This document shows positions 1-7,485 of a stretch of 19,946 nucleotides of DNA, one piece after another (within the stretch, counting starts at the first letter, position 1; each line of letters starts with the position of its first letter). Origin of the DNA: an uncultured Clostridia bacterium (GTDB lineage: Bacteria; Bacillota; Clostridia; Oscillospirales; CAG-272). The notes under the pieces are model-generated. The model made no database searches. It was not told the origin of the DNA and was given only the letters and a program-made list of their open reading frames with translations. Location of the stretch: positions 1 to 19,946 of the forward strand of contig CANQMJ010000032.1 in the NCBI GenBank assembly GCA_947624945.1, read 5' to 3'. The translations under genes were made by a program, and so were the position numbers.

Positions 1-20
1 ACCCCTCCCAAGAGCAACAC

Positions 21-66
21 CATATCTATTGTTTTCTTCTTTTGGTTCATTGGGTCATATCTATTG
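21..66. repeat. 11-bp direct repeat CATATCTATTG
   Basis: CATATCTATTG occurs at 21-31 and again at 56-66, 35 bases apart, in a T-rich stretch upstream of the first gene. I see no gene end or other feature in positions 1-106. The repeat could be a regulator site or chance; nothing in the sequence decides. Confidence 0.3.
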
Positions 67-106
67 ACATCGCAGAAGGACGGCGCAAAAGATTTGCCCC
101 GCACAC

Positions 107-135
107 TTGACAATACAATACACAGGGGGTATAAT
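107..135 (+). promoter_or_regulatory. Near-perfect vegetative (SigA-type) promoter
   Basis: TTGACA at 107-112 and TATAAT at 130-135 are separated by 17 bases, which is the full consensus for the main sigma factor. The transcript would start near 142 and leave a leader of about 30 bases before the GTG start at 172. This is the best promoter in the window, so steady expression of the CBS-domain membrane protein is likely. Confidence 0.85.
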
Positions 136-171
136 TACATCAAATAATCATAGGCGCCGGAGGATAATACT

Positions 172-1533
172 GTGCCTGACGACCATTTGTATACGTATCT
201 TGTCTCTCTTTTGATATTTGCCGTTCTGTCGGTCATATGCTCGCTTTGCTACTATGCCGTTCACAGCGGCGTCGAGTCGAGCATCCGCAAGGCGGCCGAC
301 GACGGCGACAAAAACGCTTCCCGACTCCTTTCCGCGATGGAAAAATACGAGAGATTCGAGCGCGACGCGCTGTTTGCGACAGTCCTGTCAGTCATATTCG
401 GCGGGGCGTCCGCAGTCGGCGTCGCCGCGACGGCCGCGCATATGCTTTTGCCTGACGCCGCATCGACCGTGTTCATGCTGATCGCGGCGGCGGGCGCGCT
501 CGTCGCCTCCCCGATATTTTACGTACTCGCGTTTCTTCTGCCGCGGCTGCTCTCCGAGCATGACCCGATAATGTCGTATACGGTATCGCGCCTTATCGCT
601 GTGCCCGTCATGACGGTCCTGCATCCGCTCTCGTCGCTTTCGGCCGCGATAGCGAAGCTGCTCTCGCACCCGTTCGGCGTCCTCTCCGACGGCGGTGACA
701 ACGTCACCGAGGACGAGATACGCGACATGATAGACGCGGGCGAGGAATCGGGTTCGATAGAGTCGACGGAGAAGGAGATGATAGAGAACGTATTCGACTT
801 CTCCGACGTCACCGCCTCCGACGTTATGACGCACCGCACCGATATGTGCGCCATCGACATCGACGACAGCGCCGAGGAGATCGACAAGCTGATAGCGGAC
901 ACGGGATTTTCCCGTTTTCCCGTATACGAGGACGATATCGACAGCGTCACGGGCATACTCTATACGCGCGAATACCTGCTGAACCGCATGTCACCCGAGC
1001 CTAAACCGCTCTCCGAGCTCATACACGATCCGCTGTTCACTCCCGAGCGCGTCCGCGCCGACGTGCTTTTCCGCGAAATGCAGAAAAACAAGATACATAT
1101 GGCGATAGTACTCGATGAATACGGCGGCACGAGCGGTCTTGTTACGATGGAGGACCTGCTCGAGGAAATATTCGGCAAGATATACGACGAATTCGACGAG
1201 AACGAACAGGCTGAGATACAACCGCTCGGCGACGGCAAATGGCGCGTCGCGGGCTCCGTCGACCTTGAGACGCTGTCAAAGGCGATAGGCGTCGAGTTCG
1301 ACGACGAGGTCTACGAGGACTACGACACGCTCGGCGGGCTCGTGTTCTCCTGCCTCTCCATAATCCCCGACGACGGCGAGCGTCCTCACGTCGAGGCGTT
1401 CGGTCTCGACATACAGGTCGAGGTATTCGCCGACCGCCGCGTCGAGTGGGCGACCGTCAGCGTCATCGAAAAGAACGACGACGAAGACGGCGGCGACGAT
1501 AACAATAACAAGGACGGCGGCAAAGATCAGTGA
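172..1533 (+). CDS. CNNM/CBS/CorC-family membrane protein (HlyC/CorC type)
   Basis: This is a 453-residue integral membrane protein of the hemolysin C/CorC/CNNM family. Members are linked to divalent cation (Mg2+, Co2+) transport or tolerance; the older hemolysin label is not a demonstrated role. Hydrophobic segments lie at about residues 8-30, 66-92, 97-125 and 140-160 (DUF21/CNNM domain). The linker GGDNVTEDEIRDMIDAGEESG (about 174-194) is typical. A CBS pair follows at about 215-335 and contains VLDEYGGTSGLVTMEDLLEE (313-332). A CorC_HlyC domain occupies about 350-430. The last 20 residues are an acidic, Asn/Gly-rich tail. The start is GTG, with GGAGGA at 159-164 seven bases upstream. It has its own promoter and terminator, so it is probably monocistronic. 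The family call is firm; the ion moved is unknown. Confidence 0.9.
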   Translation: MPDDHLYTYLVSLLIFAVLSVICSLCYYAVHSGVESSIRKAADDGDKNASRLLSAMEKYERFERDALFATVLSVIFGGASAVGVAATAAHMLLPDAASTVFMLIAAAGALVASPIFYVLAFLLPRLLSEHDPIMSYTVSRLIAVPVMTVLHPLSSLSAAIAKLLSHPFGVLSDGGDNVTEDEIRDMIDAGEESGSIESTEKEMIENVFDFSDVTASDVMTHRTDMCAIDIDDSAEEIDKLIADTGFSRFPVYEDDIDSVTGILYTREYLLNRMSPEPKPLSELIHDPLFTPERVRADVLFREMQKNKIHMAIVLDEYGGTSGLVTMEDLLEEIFGKIYDEFDENEQAEIQPLGDGKWRVAGSVDLETLSKAIGVEFDDEVYEDYDTLGGLVFSCLSIIPDDGERPHVEAFGLDIQVEVFADRRVEWATVSVIEKNDDEDGGDDNNNKDGGKDQ

Positions 1534-1547
1534 TATATTTCCGTATA

Positions 1548-1580
1548 CGGGAGACCGCAAAACGCGGTCTCCCGCGTTTT
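1548..1580 (+). terminator. Rho-independent terminator after the CBS-domain gene
   Basis: An 11-bp perfect stem, CGGGAGACCGC (1548-1558) with GCGGTCTCCCG (1564-1574), closes a five-base loop and is followed by CGTTTT. It begins 14 bases after the stop codon. Confidence 0.85.
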
Positions 1581-1599
1581 ATATGCGCGCCATATCCTC

Positions 1600-1628
1600 T
1601 TGCAAACATCGCGCGGATATGGTATATT
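1600..1628 (+). promoter_or_regulatory. Promoter of uvrC-rsmD-coaD, extended -10
   Basis: TTGCAA at 1600-1605 and TATATT at 1623-1628 are 17 bases apart. TG at 1620-1621 sits one base before the -10 hexamer, making an extended -10. It lies between the preceding terminator and uvrC, whose ATG is at 1663. Confidence 0.75.
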
Positions 1629-1662
1629 ATCTTCGTAACAAGCGGGCGCGGAGGGCACAGCT

Positions 1663-3534
1663 ATGAAACGACTTTATAACGACCGCCTCGACAGACTTTT
1701 CCGCGAGGCGTCGGAGCTGCCGATGTGCCCGGGAGTATATATAATGCGGAATAAGAGCGGCGCCGTAATATATGTCGGCAAATCGCGCGCGCTTCGCTCG
1801 CGTGTGTCGCAGTATTTCGCCAACACCGAACACGCGGTCAAGACTGAGCGCATGGTCTCGATGGTGGACAGATTCGATACAATCATATGCAAGTCCGAGA
1901 TGGAGGCGCTGACGCTCGAAAACGCGCTCATCAAGCAGTACGAGCCGCGGTACAACATCAAGCTCAAGGACGCGAAATCGTACCCCTACATCCGCATCGG
2001 CATAGGCGAAGATTATCCGCGCCTCACGATGACGCGCAAGAGAGGCGCCGAGAAGTCGACGGGGGCTTTATACTTCGGACCGTACTCGAGCGCGGGCGCT
2101 GTACGCGACATAGTCGCCTCTATGGAGAGGGTGTTCCGACTGCCTGCGTGCAAATACGAGTTCCCGCGCGACATCGGACGCGTCAAAACGTGCGTATACG
2201 ACCAGATGGGACGATGCTGCGGCGTGTGCCGCGGCGACGTCACGCCCGAGGAATATAAAGAAAATCTCAAATCTGTCATAAATGTGCTGCGCGGCGACAT
2301 AACGGCGGCTAAGACGGAACTCGAAGGGCGCATGATGCGGTACGCGGACGAGGAAAACTTCGAGGCGGCTGCGCGCTGCCGCGACAGCATCGCCGCGCTC
2401 GGAAAACTCAAGGAGCGCCAGCACGTCGTCGCCTCGCCCGAGGTCGAGCGCGACGTCATAGCATACTACGCCGACCCCGACGGGATATGCTCATGCGCGA
2501 CGCTGATGGTGATACGCGGCGGCGCCGTCGCCGACAAGCAGTCGTTCGAGTTCGGCGCGGCGCAGCTCATGGACGAAAACGGCATATCGGGCGAGGGCGG
2601 CATGACGGAATTTCTCACGATGCTGTACGCGGGACGCGAGTATATCCCGCGCGAGGTGCTCGTCTCGTTTCCGCTCGAGGACGGCGAACGCGAGCTGTTG
2701 TCGCAGTATCTGACCGACCGCGCCGGATACAGGGTCGCGGTCAGGACGCCGGAGCGCGGCGAGGGCAAAAAACTCGCCGAGATAGCGTACGAGAACGCGC
2801 ACGTCGCCGCCGAGCAGTACAAGTCGCGCGCAAAGGGCGACACCGCGACGCTCGGCAAGCTCGCGCAGCTTCTGTCGCTCGAGGTCGTGCCCGAGCTCAT
2901 CGAGTGCTACGACATATCGAACCTCGGCGGCGAGCACATCACGGCGGGCATGATAGTCGCGGAGTCGGGCAAGCTGAAAAAGTCCGCATATAAGCTGTTC
3001 TCGATAAAGGGCGGCGGCGCGCCCGACGATTACGCGTCGATGTCGGAGGCGCTGCGACGGCGGTTCGCGCACAGGGACTGGGGACCGTTTCCCGACCTCA
3101 TACTTCTCGACGGCGGCGCGGGACACGTATCCACCGTGCGCGCACTCGAGGCGGAACTCGGAGTCGACGTGCCCGTGTTCGGCATGGTCAAGGACGATTA
3201 CCATAAGACGCGCGCCTTAATCGGCGAGCACGAGGACGAGGAAATAAGCATCGCGCGCGAGCAGGACGTGTTCCAGTTCATATACAAACTTCAGGAAGAG
3301 GTACACAGGTTCACGGTATCGAGCATGAGACGCGCAAAGTCAAAGACGCTGCGACGCTCGTCGCTGACCGAGGTCGACGGCATCGGCGAGGCGAAGGCGA
3401 AAGCGCTGATGTCGCATTTCGGCACGCTGTCCAAAATGCGCGAAGCATCTGCGGAGGATATCGCCGCCGTTCGCGGGATTAGTGATAAAAATGCGCGCGA
3501 CGTGTACGAATTCCTGCACAGAAAAGACGAGTAA
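1663..3534 (+). CDS. uvrC: UvrABC excinuclease subunit C
   Basis: UvrC makes the dual incision in nucleotide excision repair after UvrA/UvrB mark a DNA lesion. The 623-residue protein has the normal family layout. The GIY-YIG nuclease for the 3' cut starts at about residue 20, with GVY at 24-26 and YVG at 37-39. C163, C177, C185 and C189 match the spacing of the iron-sulfur ligands described for UvrC. A UVR motif for UvrB contact is at about 215-250. The RNase H-like nuclease for the 5' cut shows D417 (YDISN), D483 (LLDGG) and H548 (EVHRF). A double helix-hairpin-helix ends the protein at about 565-620. The start is ATG with GGAGGG at 1650-1655. It is the first gene of a three-gene unit and lies 21 bases before rsmD. 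Length and motifs are complete. Confidence 0.97.
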   Translation: MKRLYNDRLDRLFREASELPMCPGVYIMRNKSGAVIYVGKSRALRSRVSQYFANTEHAVKTERMVSMVDRFDTIICKSEMEALTLENALIKQYEPRYNIKLKDAKSYPYIRIGIGEDYPRLTMTRKRGAEKSTGALYFGPYSSAGAVRDIVASMERVFRLPACKYEFPRDIGRVKTCVYDQMGRCCGVCRGDVTPEEYKENLKSVINVLRGDITAAKTELEGRMMRYADEENFEAAARCRDSIAALGKLKERQHVVASPEVERDVIAYYADPDGICSCATLMVIRGGAVADKQSFEFGAAQLMDENGISGEGGMTEFLTMLYAGREYIPREVLVSFPLEDGERELLSQYLTDRAGYRVAVRTPERGEGKKLAEIAYENAHVAAEQYKSRAKGDTATLGKLAQLLSLEVVPELIECYDISNLGGEHITAGMIVAESGKLKKSAYKLFSIKGGGAPDDYASMSEALRRRFAHRDWGPFPDLILLDGGAGHVSTVRALEAELGVDVPVFGMVKDDYHKTRALIGEHEDEEISIAREQDVFQFIYKLQEEVHRFTVSSMRRAKSKTLRRSSLTEVDGIGEAKAKALMSHFGTLSKMREASAEDIAAVRGISDKNARDVYEFLHRKDE

Positions 3535-3555
3535 AAAACAAAGGAGCGATATAAA

Positions 3556-4143
3556 ATGAGGATAATTACGGGCAAGGCGCGCGGCGCGAAGCTGTTGACG
3601 CTCGAAGGCGAGGCGACGCGTCCGACCGGCGAACGTGTAAAAGAAGCCGTATTTTCGATGATACAGTTCGATATCGAGGGCAGACGCGTGCTCGACCTTT
3701 TCGGCGGCTCGGGGCAGCTCGGACTCGAGGCGCTGTCGAGAGGTGCGGAAAACGCCGTCATACTCGACTGCGCGCCGGAGGCGGTCGAGATAATAAAGGC
3801 GAACGCGAAGTCGACAAGGCTTTTTGACCGCTGCCGCATCTCGCAGATGGAGTACGACGCGTTTTTGCGCCGCGCGTCGGGTCGCGAGCGGTTCGACATC
3901 ATATTCCTCGACCCGCCGTACAAAAGCGACTACATGACGCGCGCGCTGACTACTATCGCGGACGGCAGAGTCGCCGCGCCGGGCGCGCTCATAATATGCG
4001 AGAGCGAGCGCGTCGACATATACGAGGACGCGGCGATAACGGAGCGCTACGATAAGATCAAACAGTCGAACTACGGCCGCGTGTGGATAACGATACTGAC
4101 GCCGAAGCGTTCGGACGCAGACGAAACGGAGGCGGAGACGTGA
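3556..4143 (+). CDS. rsmD: 16S rRNA (guanine-N2)-methyltransferase RsmD
   Basis: This 195-residue SAM-dependent methyltransferase should methylate G966 (E. coli numbering) of 16S rRNA during small-subunit assembly. Evidence is the N-terminal MRIITGKARGAKL and TRPTGERVKEAVFSM, the SAM-binding loop LDLFGGSG at residues 46-53, and the catalytic DPPY motif at 119-122, which is typical of N2-guanine and N6-adenine methylases. The ATG follows AAGGAG at 3541-3546. Its TGA overlaps the GTG start of coaD in the sequence GTGA, so the two genes are probably translationally coupled. The rsmD-coaD pair is a common neighbour arrangement in Firmicutes. The Asp/Glu-rich C-terminal end (about 185-195) is unremarkable. 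Confidence 0.95.
   Translation: MRIITGKARGAKLLTLEGEATRPTGERVKEAVFSMIQFDIEGRRVLDLFGGSGQLGLEALSRGAENAVILDCAPEAVEIIKANAKSTRLFDRCRISQMEYDAFLRRASGRERFDIIFLDPPYKSDYMTRALTTIADGRVAAPGALIICESERVDIYEDAAITERYDKIKQSNYGRVWITILTPKRSDADETEAET
4128..4142 (+). promoter_or_regulatory. Ribosome binding site and GTG start that fix coaD
   Basis: GGAGG at 4128-4132 lies seven bases before GTG at 4140. A longer in-frame reading from GTG at 4083 would add 19 residues encoded inside rsmD and has no counterpart in the family, so 4140 is preferred. Confidence 0.8.
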
Positions 4144-4640
4144 GCGCGCGCGCATTTTTCACCGGCAGCTTCGACCCGTTCACAAAGGGGCATCTCGACA
4201 TCGTCGAACGCGCGTCGCGCGTATTTGACGAGATCATTATAACGATCTGCGCGAACACGGAAAAGAGCACCGGCATGTTTACGCCCGACGAGCGCCTCGC
4301 GATAGCGGACGCGTCCGTCGCGGGGTCGGAGATACTGAAGGACAGAAACGTAAAGTCGGAAATTTGCCCGTCGCTGCTCGCCGGCTTCATCGGCGAGCAC
4401 GGCGGAGGGGTAATAATCCGAGGTTCGCGCGGAGGCGGCGAATTTGAGTACGAATCCGCGATGGCGGACGTCAACCGCGCGCTCGCCGGCATCGACACAG
4501 TCATATTCCCGGCGACGCCAGAGATCGCATTCATCAGCTCGACGGTCGCCCGCGACATGCTGCTTTACGGACGTCCCGAAATAGCGCTCTGCGGCGACGC
4601 TGCTGCGGTGGCGTCGGAGATACTCAAAAATCGAAAATAA
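4140..4640 (+). CDS. coaD: Phosphopantetheine adenylyltransferase
   Basis: CoaD transfers AMP from ATP to 4'-phosphopantetheine to give dephospho-CoA, the next-to-last step of coenzyme A synthesis. From the GTG start the product has 166 residues, normal for the family. The nucleotidyltransferase signature GSFDPFTKGH is at residues 9-18 and contains the HxGH-like TKGH. The RGSR...EFEYE segment is at 94-105 (usually RGLR..DFEYE), and the ISSTVAR motif is at 132-138. Small departures from consensus, such as GSRGGG in place of GLRAVS, do not touch the core residues. The gene overlaps rsmD by four bases and ends 37 bases before a terminator, closing the uvrC-rsmD-coaD unit. Confidence 0.95.
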   Translation: MSARAFFTGSFDPFTKGHLDIVERASRVFDEIIITICANTEKSTGMFTPDERLAIADASVAGSEILKDRNVKSEICPSLLAGFIGEHGGGVIIRGSRGGGEFEYESAMADVNRALAGIDTVIFPATPEIAFISSTVARDMLLYGRPEIALCGDAAAVASEILKNRK

Positions 4641-4677
4641 TCCGAGCCATAACTCACAGCCGCATCCGCGGCACACG

Positions 4678-4710
4678 AAAACTTTCCCCTGCGGGAAAGT
4701 TTTTTATTTT
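4678..4710 (+). terminator. Rho-independent terminator after coaD
   Basis: An 11-bp stem, AAAACTTTCCC (4678-4688) with GGGAAAGTTTT (4693-4703), closes the loop CTGC and runs into a T-rich tract to 4710. It separates the uvrC-rsmD-coaD unit from the mraZ control region. Confidence 0.9.
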
Positions 4711-4720
4711 GCTTTCTGTC

Positions 4721-4753
4721 GATTTTCTGCATGCAAAAATCCGTGCAGAAATC
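4721..4753. repeat. Inverted repeat in the coaD-mraZ gap
   Basis: TTTCTGCA (4724-4731) and TGCAGAAA (4744-4751) are perfect complements separated by 12 bases. Letting T4723 bulge adds two more pairs (GA with TC) to give ten. No T-tract follows on either side, so it does not look like a terminator. It could be an operator about 90-120 bases upstream of the mraZ promoter, or part of a small RNA. The rest of 4754-4841 is AT-rich and shows me no further feature. Confidence 0.4.
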
Positions 4754-4841
4754 AAACGTCTGTTCGTTAATCGATGAGCCGAAACGCGCCGCAATATGTC
4801 AAAAAAATCGGAAAAATGCAAGTCAAATTTTCTTAATCGGG

Positions 4842-4870
4842 TTGACTTTTCATCGCGCGTATAGTACAAT
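4842..4870 (+). promoter_or_regulatory. dcw cluster (mraZ) promoter
   Basis: TTGACT at 4842-4847 and TACAAT at 4865-4870 are exactly 17 bases apart, a strong main-sigma-factor promoter. Transcription would start near 4877, just before the MraZ boxes, so a bound repressor would block initiation or escape. Confidence 0.85.
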
Positions 4871-4926
4871 GTCATCAAGGTGGTGCGAAGTGGTGTGAAA
4901 AACCACGTACAGGCACCGAGATGACA
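4870..4926. repeat. Compound dyad over the mraZ start region
   Basis: Three nested complementary arms are visible: TGTCATC (4870-4876) with GATGACA (4920-4926), GGTGC (4882-4886) with GCACC (4913-4917), and GTGGT (4890-4894) with ACCAC (4902-4906). The two inner stems are in the mRNA leader. The outer left arm is mostly upstream of the predicted transcript start, so the full dyad exists only as DNA or in a longer transcript. Confidence 0.5.
4880..4899 (+). promoter_or_regulatory. MraZ operator: two tandem 10-bp GTGGTG boxes
   Basis: GTGGTGCGAA (4880-4889) is followed directly by GTGGTGTGAA (4890-4899). Tandem G-rich boxes with a 10-base period just downstream of the mraZ promoter are the known binding sites of MraZ, which represses its own cluster. 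Only two good copies are clear here; three or four are common elsewhere. Confidence 0.75.
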
Positions 4927-4955
4927 CTACAAAGGTGAAAGGAGACGCGCGGCGG

Positions 4956-5381
4956 ATGAACTGCTTTCTTGGCGAGTATCAGCAGGTAATGGACAGCAAG
5001 AACCGCATATTCATACCGTCCAAGTACCGCGACATGATCGGCGAACGCGTCTACATCACCTGCAACGTGGACGGATGCCTTTCCGTTTACTCGGACGAGG
5101 GCTGGGAAAAGTACACGTCCCGGCTGCTCGCACTACCCTCGGCCGAGGGCAGCGCGCTCGCGCGCTTCATCTTCTCGACCGCGATGGACGCGAAACCCGA
5201 CGCACAGGGACGCGTCGTCCTGACGCAGTCGCTGCGCGACTTCGCTGGGTTGACGAAGGACATCTACATCATAGGCGTCGGCGACCACGCCGAGATCTGG
5301 GACAAGGAAAAACGCGACGCGGACAAGACCGCGGAGAGAACGTCCGAGCTCATCAGCTTCATGCAGAAGTTCAATTTCTGA
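4956..5381 (+). CDS. mraZ: Transcriptional regulator MraZ
   Basis: MraZ is the AbrB-fold DNA-binding protein that binds repeats upstream of its own gene and controls the division and cell wall cluster. The 141-residue product has the two expected half-domains: FLGEYQQVMDSKNRIFIPSKYR at residues 4-25 and DAKPDAQGRVVLT at 78-90. I chose ATG 4956 because the protein then begins at the family's usual point. The AAAGGAG at 4938-4944 is 11 bases away, a little long. A GTG at 4935 in the same frame would add seven residues but has no ribosome binding site. It is the first gene of the cluster, with its own promoter and tandem MraZ boxes, and its stop is six bases before rsmH. Confidence 0.95.
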   Translation: MNCFLGEYQQVMDSKNRIFIPSKYRDMIGERVYITCNVDGCLSVYSDEGWEKYTSRLLALPSAEGSALARFIFSTAMDAKPDAQGRVVLTQSLRDFAGLTKDIYIIGVGDHAEIWDKEKRDADKTAERTSELISFMQKFNF

Positions 5382-5387
5382 TCTACC

Positions 5388-6461
5388 GTGAACGCAGACG
5401 ATAAAATACAAAACACAGAAGAAACGAACGCCCGCGATGATTTTACGGCACGTCGCGGACGTGATGACAGCGATACATGCAGAACGGTCGGCGGTGCGTC
5501 TTTATCGGAGACAAAAGCTCCCGTATTTACGCACCTGCCGGTCATGCTGCACGAGTGCATGGACGCACTCGATGTAAAGAACGGCGGCATCTATGTCGAC
5601 GGAACGGCGGGCGGCGGCGGTCACTCGTCGGAGATAGCGAAACACATGGGGACCGGACGTCTCATCTCTATCGACCGCGACGCTGACGCGATAGCGGCGT
5701 GCGAGGCGCGGCTTTCGCCGTTTGGCGGCGTGACGCTCGTCTGCGACAACTACCGCAACTTATCGGCGATCCTTTCATCGCTCGGCATCGAGAACGGCTC
5801 CGTCGACGGCATAATGTTCGACCTCGGCGTCAGTTCACATCAGATAGATACCGTCGAGCGCGGATTTTCATACAGCGCGAAGGAGGACGCGCCTCTCGAC
5901 ATGCGAATGTCGAGGGAGGACAAGCTCACCGCATACGACGTCGTGAACGGATATTCGGAGAGCGAGCTTTCAAGGATCATTTCGGAATACGGCGAGGAAC
6001 GCTTCGCGTCACGCATCGCAAGGGCGATAGTGAACGCGCGGGCGGACTCACCGATAAAGACGACGCGCGAGCTGTCGGAGCTCGTCAAAAGCGCAGTTCC
6101 CGCCGCGTCCGTCGAACACGGCTCGCACCCCGCGAAGCGGACGTTTCAGGCGATACGCATCGAGGTCAACGGCGAGCTCGACGGCATAGAGCCGGCGCTC
6201 AGAGCCGCCGTCGACGCGCTCCGTCCGGGCGGACGGCTGGCGGTCATAACGTTCCACTCGCTCGAGGACAGGATAGTCAAATCCGTATTCGCCGAGCTTG
6301 CGAGAGGATGTACGTGTCCCTCCGACTTCCCCGTCTGCGTGTGCGGCAATAAACCGAAGATAAAACTCGTCAACCGCAAGCCGATAACGGCGGGAGCGGA
6401 TGAGATAAAATATAACCCGCGCTCAAAGAGCGCGAAGCTCCGCGCGGCGGAGAAGCTGTAA
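5388..6461 (+). CDS. rsmH: 16S rRNA (cytosine-N4)-methyltransferase RsmH
   Basis: RsmH (MraW) methylates the base N4 of C1402 of 16S rRNA at the ribosomal P site. The 357-residue product shows the SAM site YVDGTAGGGGHS (69-80), FDLGVSSHQID (144-154), HPAKRTFQAIRIEVNGEL (247-264), FHSLEDRIVK (289-298) and a four-cysteine loop (308, 310, 317, 319) common in Firmicutes homologues. The usual protein start corresponds to THLPVMLHE at about 48-56, so about 46 polar residues are extra at the N-terminus. GTG 5388 is the only ATG/GTG/TTG start that keeps the HxPV motif. It has no recognisable ribosome binding site but lies six bases after the mraZ stop, so translational coupling is likely. Confidence 0.95.
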   Translation: MNADDKIQNTEETNARDDFTARRGRDDSDTCRTVGGASLSETKAPVFTHLPVMLHECMDALDVKNGGIYVDGTAGGGGHSSEIAKHMGTGRLISIDRDADAIAACEARLSPFGGVTLVCDNYRNLSAILSSLGIENGSVDGIMFDLGVSSHQIDTVERGFSYSAKEDAPLDMRMSREDKLTAYDVVNGYSESELSRIISEYGEERFASRIARAIVNARADSPIKTTRELSELVKSAVPAASVEHGSHPAKRTFQAIRIEVNGELDGIEPALRAAVDALRPGGRLAVITFHSLEDRIVKSVFAELARGCTCPSDFPVCVCGNKPKIKLVNRKPITAGADEIKYNPRSKSAKLRAAEKL

Positions 6462-6498
6462 AGAGCAGCAAATAAAGCAAAAGAAAGGATGAGCCGGA

Positions 6499-7449
6499 AT
6501 GACGAACATAGCGTACAGAACATATAACGCAGCCCCCCGCGTCTGCCCCGCCGCGGACGACAACACCGCCCGGCTCGTCAACAAGCTGAAGCACCGCGGC
6601 ATTACCGATACGACATACGCGGTCAGAGCGACGTCGGACTCGCTCATCGAGGACGAATACAAGAGCGCGCAGGGCGTCGGGATGCAGAAGCGCCCGCTCG
6701 AATTCGACAACAACTACAGTCCTTATTCAAACGTAAACGCCGAAGCTGTGGCGGAGGCAAAGCGCCGCGCGGCGGAAAGACGCGCACAGACGGCGCGCGA
6801 GCATGTTATGTCGGCTCAGGGCACGTCGTCAATGCAGCCGCGCGTACAGCGGGCGGCAACTCCTACATCTCCTACATCTACAACATCGGTCACATCATAT
6901 AAGACGCGCGCGGCAACGGAGGCGCGCACATCACAGCGGACAAAAGCGGCTCCGATGCAGCGGAGCGGCGGACGGAAGATGTCACAGGCGTCGTCAAAAA
7001 ACGTCGCGCGCGTCAAATTCGATAACGGACAGCTCGCGGACTCGGGTCCGCGCGAGGTCGCGCAGAGGCGCGTCCCGTTTCCCAAGTTCGCGATAGCGCT
7101 CCTTATGGTGTTCGTCGTCATGTTCTTCATGGTGCAGAGCATAGTGCGCAACTACGAGTACAAGCAGCAGATATCGGACCTTCAGGCGCAGCGCGACGAG
7201 CTCTCCGAAAAGCTCTCCCTTCTTCGCACCGACCTCGACGAACGCATCGACGTCTCGTACATCGAGGAGGAAGCGTCGAAGATAGGGCTCGTAAAGGGCA
7301 GCCAGAAGGACGAAAAATACATAGACCTGTCCGGCGCCGACGTCGTTGAAAACTATGACAGCGACGACGATGGCTACGGCACGCTGTCAACGCTCTTAAG
7401 CGCGATGTCGAAGAGACTGTCGCATTTCTTCGGCGGCGAGGGCTCATAA
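6499..7449 (+). CDS. ftsL: FtsL-like septum formation initiator with long cytoplasmic tail
   Basis: This is a bitopic division protein expected to work as FtsL, which with DivIB/FtsQ and DivIC couples the divisome to the FtsW-FtsI synthase. The visible order is: about 194 cytoplasmic residues that are polar, Arg/Ala-rich and include a Thr/Ser/Pro run at 121-133; one membrane segment at 195-216; a coiled coil at about 219-250; and EEEASKIGLVKGSQKDEKYIDL (256-277), which resembles the end of septum initiator proteins. FtsL proteins are usually 90-130 residues, so the 316 here are unusual. The ATG follows AAAGGA at 6484-6489. The call rests on architecture and on its place between rsmH and ftsI. 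DivIC is the alternative, but that gene normally lies elsewhere. A 9-bp tandem duplication (TCCTACATC, 6861-6878) encodes part of the low-complexity run. Confidence 0.78.
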   Translation: MTNIAYRTYNAAPRVCPAADDNTARLVNKLKHRGITDTTYAVRATSDSLIEDEYKSAQGVGMQKRPLEFDNNYSPYSNVNAEAVAEAKRRAAERRAQTAREHVMSAQGTSSMQPRVQRAATPTSPTSTTSVTSYKTRAATEARTSQRTKAAPMQRSGGRKMSQASSKNVARVKFDNGQLADSGPREVAQRRVPFPKFAIALLMVFVVMFFMVQSIVRNYEYKQQISDLQAQRDELSEKLSLLRTDLDERIDVSYIEEEASKIGLVKGSQKDEKYIDLSGADVVENYDSDDDGYGTLSTLLSAMSKRLSHFFGGEGS

Positions 7450-7485
7450 TCGCGGACACGGCGCAATAGAATAAATACTGACACG

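Noticed and set aside
64..69. A second TTGACA as a promoter -35
   Set aside because: No reasonable -10 hexamer lies 16-18 bases downstream; the TTGACA at 107-112 with TATAAT at 130-135 explains expression.
4083..4139. Longer coaD from GTG 4083
   Set aside because: The added residues are read out of frame from the rsmD 3' end; GTG 4140 has a good ribosome binding site and matches the family start.
4870..4955. Riboswitch or T-box in the mraZ leader
   Set aside because: The leader is short (about 80 bases), has no conserved riboswitch core that I recognise and no terminator alternative; the DNA operator reading is simpler.
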